In this document: one piece after another, positions 63,025 to 64,000 of the stretch
How the letters are laid out: each line of letters starts with the position of its first letter
Position numbering within the stretch: position 1 is the stretch's first letter
NCBI RefSeq assembly: GCF_004362665.1
Contig: NZ_SNXR01000011.1
Coordinates: 558,001-622,000, forward strand
From: Flavobacterium dankookense
Lineage (GTDB): Bacteria; Bacteroidota; Bacteroidia; Flavobacteriales; Flavobacteriaceae
Direction of reading: 5' to 3'
Length of the DNA stretch: 64,000 bases
Position numbers and translations under genes: made by a program
Notes under the pieces: model-generated
Told to the model about the DNA's origin: nothing
Database searches by the model: none
What the model saw: the letters and a program-made list of their open reading frames with translations, nothing else

Positions 63025-63051
63025 CAAAGATAAATAATTATATTATATCAA
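63025..63051 (-). promoter_or_regulatory. folE: folE promoter
   Basis: TATCTTTG on the - strand (63025-63032) matches TAnnTTTG; a TTG (63049-63051) lies 16 bp upstream, slightly closer than usual. The ATG follows 39 bp downstream. Confidence 0.5.
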
Positions 63052-63149
63052 ACTCGTATAGTGTTAATAATTGAAAATATTTAAAATTAAGGATAAATAT
63101 TTCTTAAATTTTTGTAAATTTCGCTCCTCAATTAAAAAAAATAGCTCAT

Positions 63150-64000
63150 ATGAAAAGTAAACTATTACTTCTTATACTTTTGTTTTCATGCTTTTATTCA
63201 AATGCCCAAAATTTACTAACTAATAGCAGTTTTGAAACTGGTGGTTCTGGAATTGGTTTTGTTACTAACGGAGCTGGATATTCTCAATTGCCAACAGCTT
63301 CATTTGGAACAACAGTTCCAGGAAATTTTGCAGTTACAAATTATCCAAAAACATTAAATACAACAGATTTTAATTTTGTTGGAGATCATACAACAGGTGC
63401 AGGAAGAATGCTAATTATCGACGGTAATACCACAGCAGGAAATCCACCTTTTTGGAGAGCAGGAAATACAGGAGCTGGAGTAACAGGTTTGACTATTGGT
63501 ACTACTTATTATTTTAGTTATTGGATTAGATCAGTATCGGATTTAGTTGTTGATACGGCTACACAAGCAGATATTGATGTACAATTGGTTTCGGGTGGTT
63601 CTGGTTTTACTCAATTATTAGGAAGTAATTTAGCTCCTTTACCGGCAGATGGTTGGAGACAAGTTGTATTCAGTTTTATCGCTACAGCCACAACTGTACA
63701 AATAGAATTATCAAACTCAAATACAAATGCAGTTGGAAATGATTTTGCAGTTGATGATTTTCTTCTAACGGATGATTTAATGATAGCATATGAAGTGGTT
63801 AATGCAGATTGTATTACTGCTAATGATGGTGAGATTGCAATCTTTGGTTTTGGAGGAACAGTGCCTTATGTAGATTATTCAATTTCTGGACCTGTAACTC
63901 AAAATAATGCTACAGGTCTTTTTACTAATATTCCTCCTGGTGTTTACACTATTTCTATTACAGACAGCGCTTTACCTACAGCAAATACAGTATCATTTGC
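63150..64000 (+). CDS. Large secreted protein with SprB repeat (3' end missing)
   Basis: The frame is open from the ATG at 63150 to the window end (283 codons seen). A signal peptide (MKSKLLLLILLFSCFYSNAQ) precedes a jelly-roll-like domain of about 190 residues (LLTNSSFETGGSGIGF, later FAVDDFLLTDDLM), then the start of a SprB-type repeat (NADCITANDGEIAIFGFGGTVPY). Such proteins are surface adhesins or enzymes exported by the type IX system. No Por sorting tail can be seen because the gene runs off the window. Confidence 0.85.
   Translation, partial: MKSKLLLLILLFSCFYSNAQNLLTNSSFETGGSGIGFVTNGAGYSQLPTASFGTTVPGNFAVTNYPKTLNTTDFNFVGDHTTGAGRMLIIDGNTTAGNPPFWRAGNTGAGVTGLTIGTTYYFSYWIRSVSDLVVDTATQADIDVQLVSGGSGFTQLLGSNLAPLPADGWRQVVFSFIATATTVQIELSNSNTNAVGNDFAVDDFLLTDDLMIAYEVVNADCITANDGEIAIFGFGGTVPYVDYSISGPVTQNNATGLFTNIPPGVYTISITDSALPTANTVSF

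Overview
The window looks like a chromosome segment of a Flavobacterium-type bacterium (Bacteroidota). It is AT-rich, no ribosome-binding sequences stand out, and several promoter-like sites fit the phylum's TAnnTTTG -7 box. Core genes (ftsK, a lolA-like gene, an LptF/LptG permease, cysS, folE, lgt, yidD) and a secreted SprB-repeat protein are of flavobacterial type.

Three blocks can be told apart. (1) Positions 1 to about 25,743 are the right part of an integrated element whose left end lies outside the window. It carries a probable anti-phage locus on the + strand: a RecD-like helicase with a C-terminal nuclease-like domain (cut by the window edge), two paralogous zinc-ribbon DNA methyltransferases separated by a small 137-aa protein, a SNF2 helicase, a PglZ-family protein, a 206-aa protein in the BrxA position and a Ser/Thr kinase with TPR and FHA parts. 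These are followed by a YaaW-like protein, an SF1 helicase and, on the - strand, a TM0106-type nuclease-helicase. The order methylase, SNF2 helicase, PglZ, BrxA-like recalls type 3 BREX. However, no BrxC/PglY ATPase or BrxF is visible, the methylase is duplicated, and a Pgl-like kinase has been added. The block ends in a recombination module: a small membrane protein, two small DNA-binding-type proteins, an RteC-like regulator and a tyrosine recombinase.

(2) Positions 25,729 to 49,441 form a second, complete element of about 23.7 kb bounded by 15-bp repeats of the tRNA-Ser 3' end. It starts with its own tyrosine recombinase and ends with a primase/helicase-type replication module and a HTH gene. 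Between them is an 18-kb copper and heavy-metal cargo, all on the + strand: metallochaperone-like secreted proteins, a thioredoxin-like protein, an HMA-AraC regulator, a Cu(I) P-type ATPase, a multicopper oxidase fused to a CopB-like barrel, a CusA-TolC fusion with its CusB adaptor, and a Zn/Cd-type P-type ATPase. Similar CATTGCAAT-rich repeats and a remnant of the integrase 3' end flank the cargo, so it looks secondarily inserted. The two elements stand in tandem at one tRNA-Ser gene.

(3) From 49,428 to the end is core chromosome: tRNA-Ser(UGA); ribB with a degenerate RibA domain; envelope genes (LptF/G, LolA, FtsK, diacylglycerol kinase); tpx; an arsenic operon (arsR, a DUF6428 gene, an arsenate-reductase-type phosphatase, an ACR3 pump); lgt, yidD, cysS, folE; and the start of a large secreted SprB-repeat protein.

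The gene functions are read from motifs and recalled family knowledge; no database search was possible. The most interesting parts are the hybrid BREX/Pgl-like defence locus, the tandem tRNA-Ser elements with their paired arm-type repeats, and the fused copper-export proteins.
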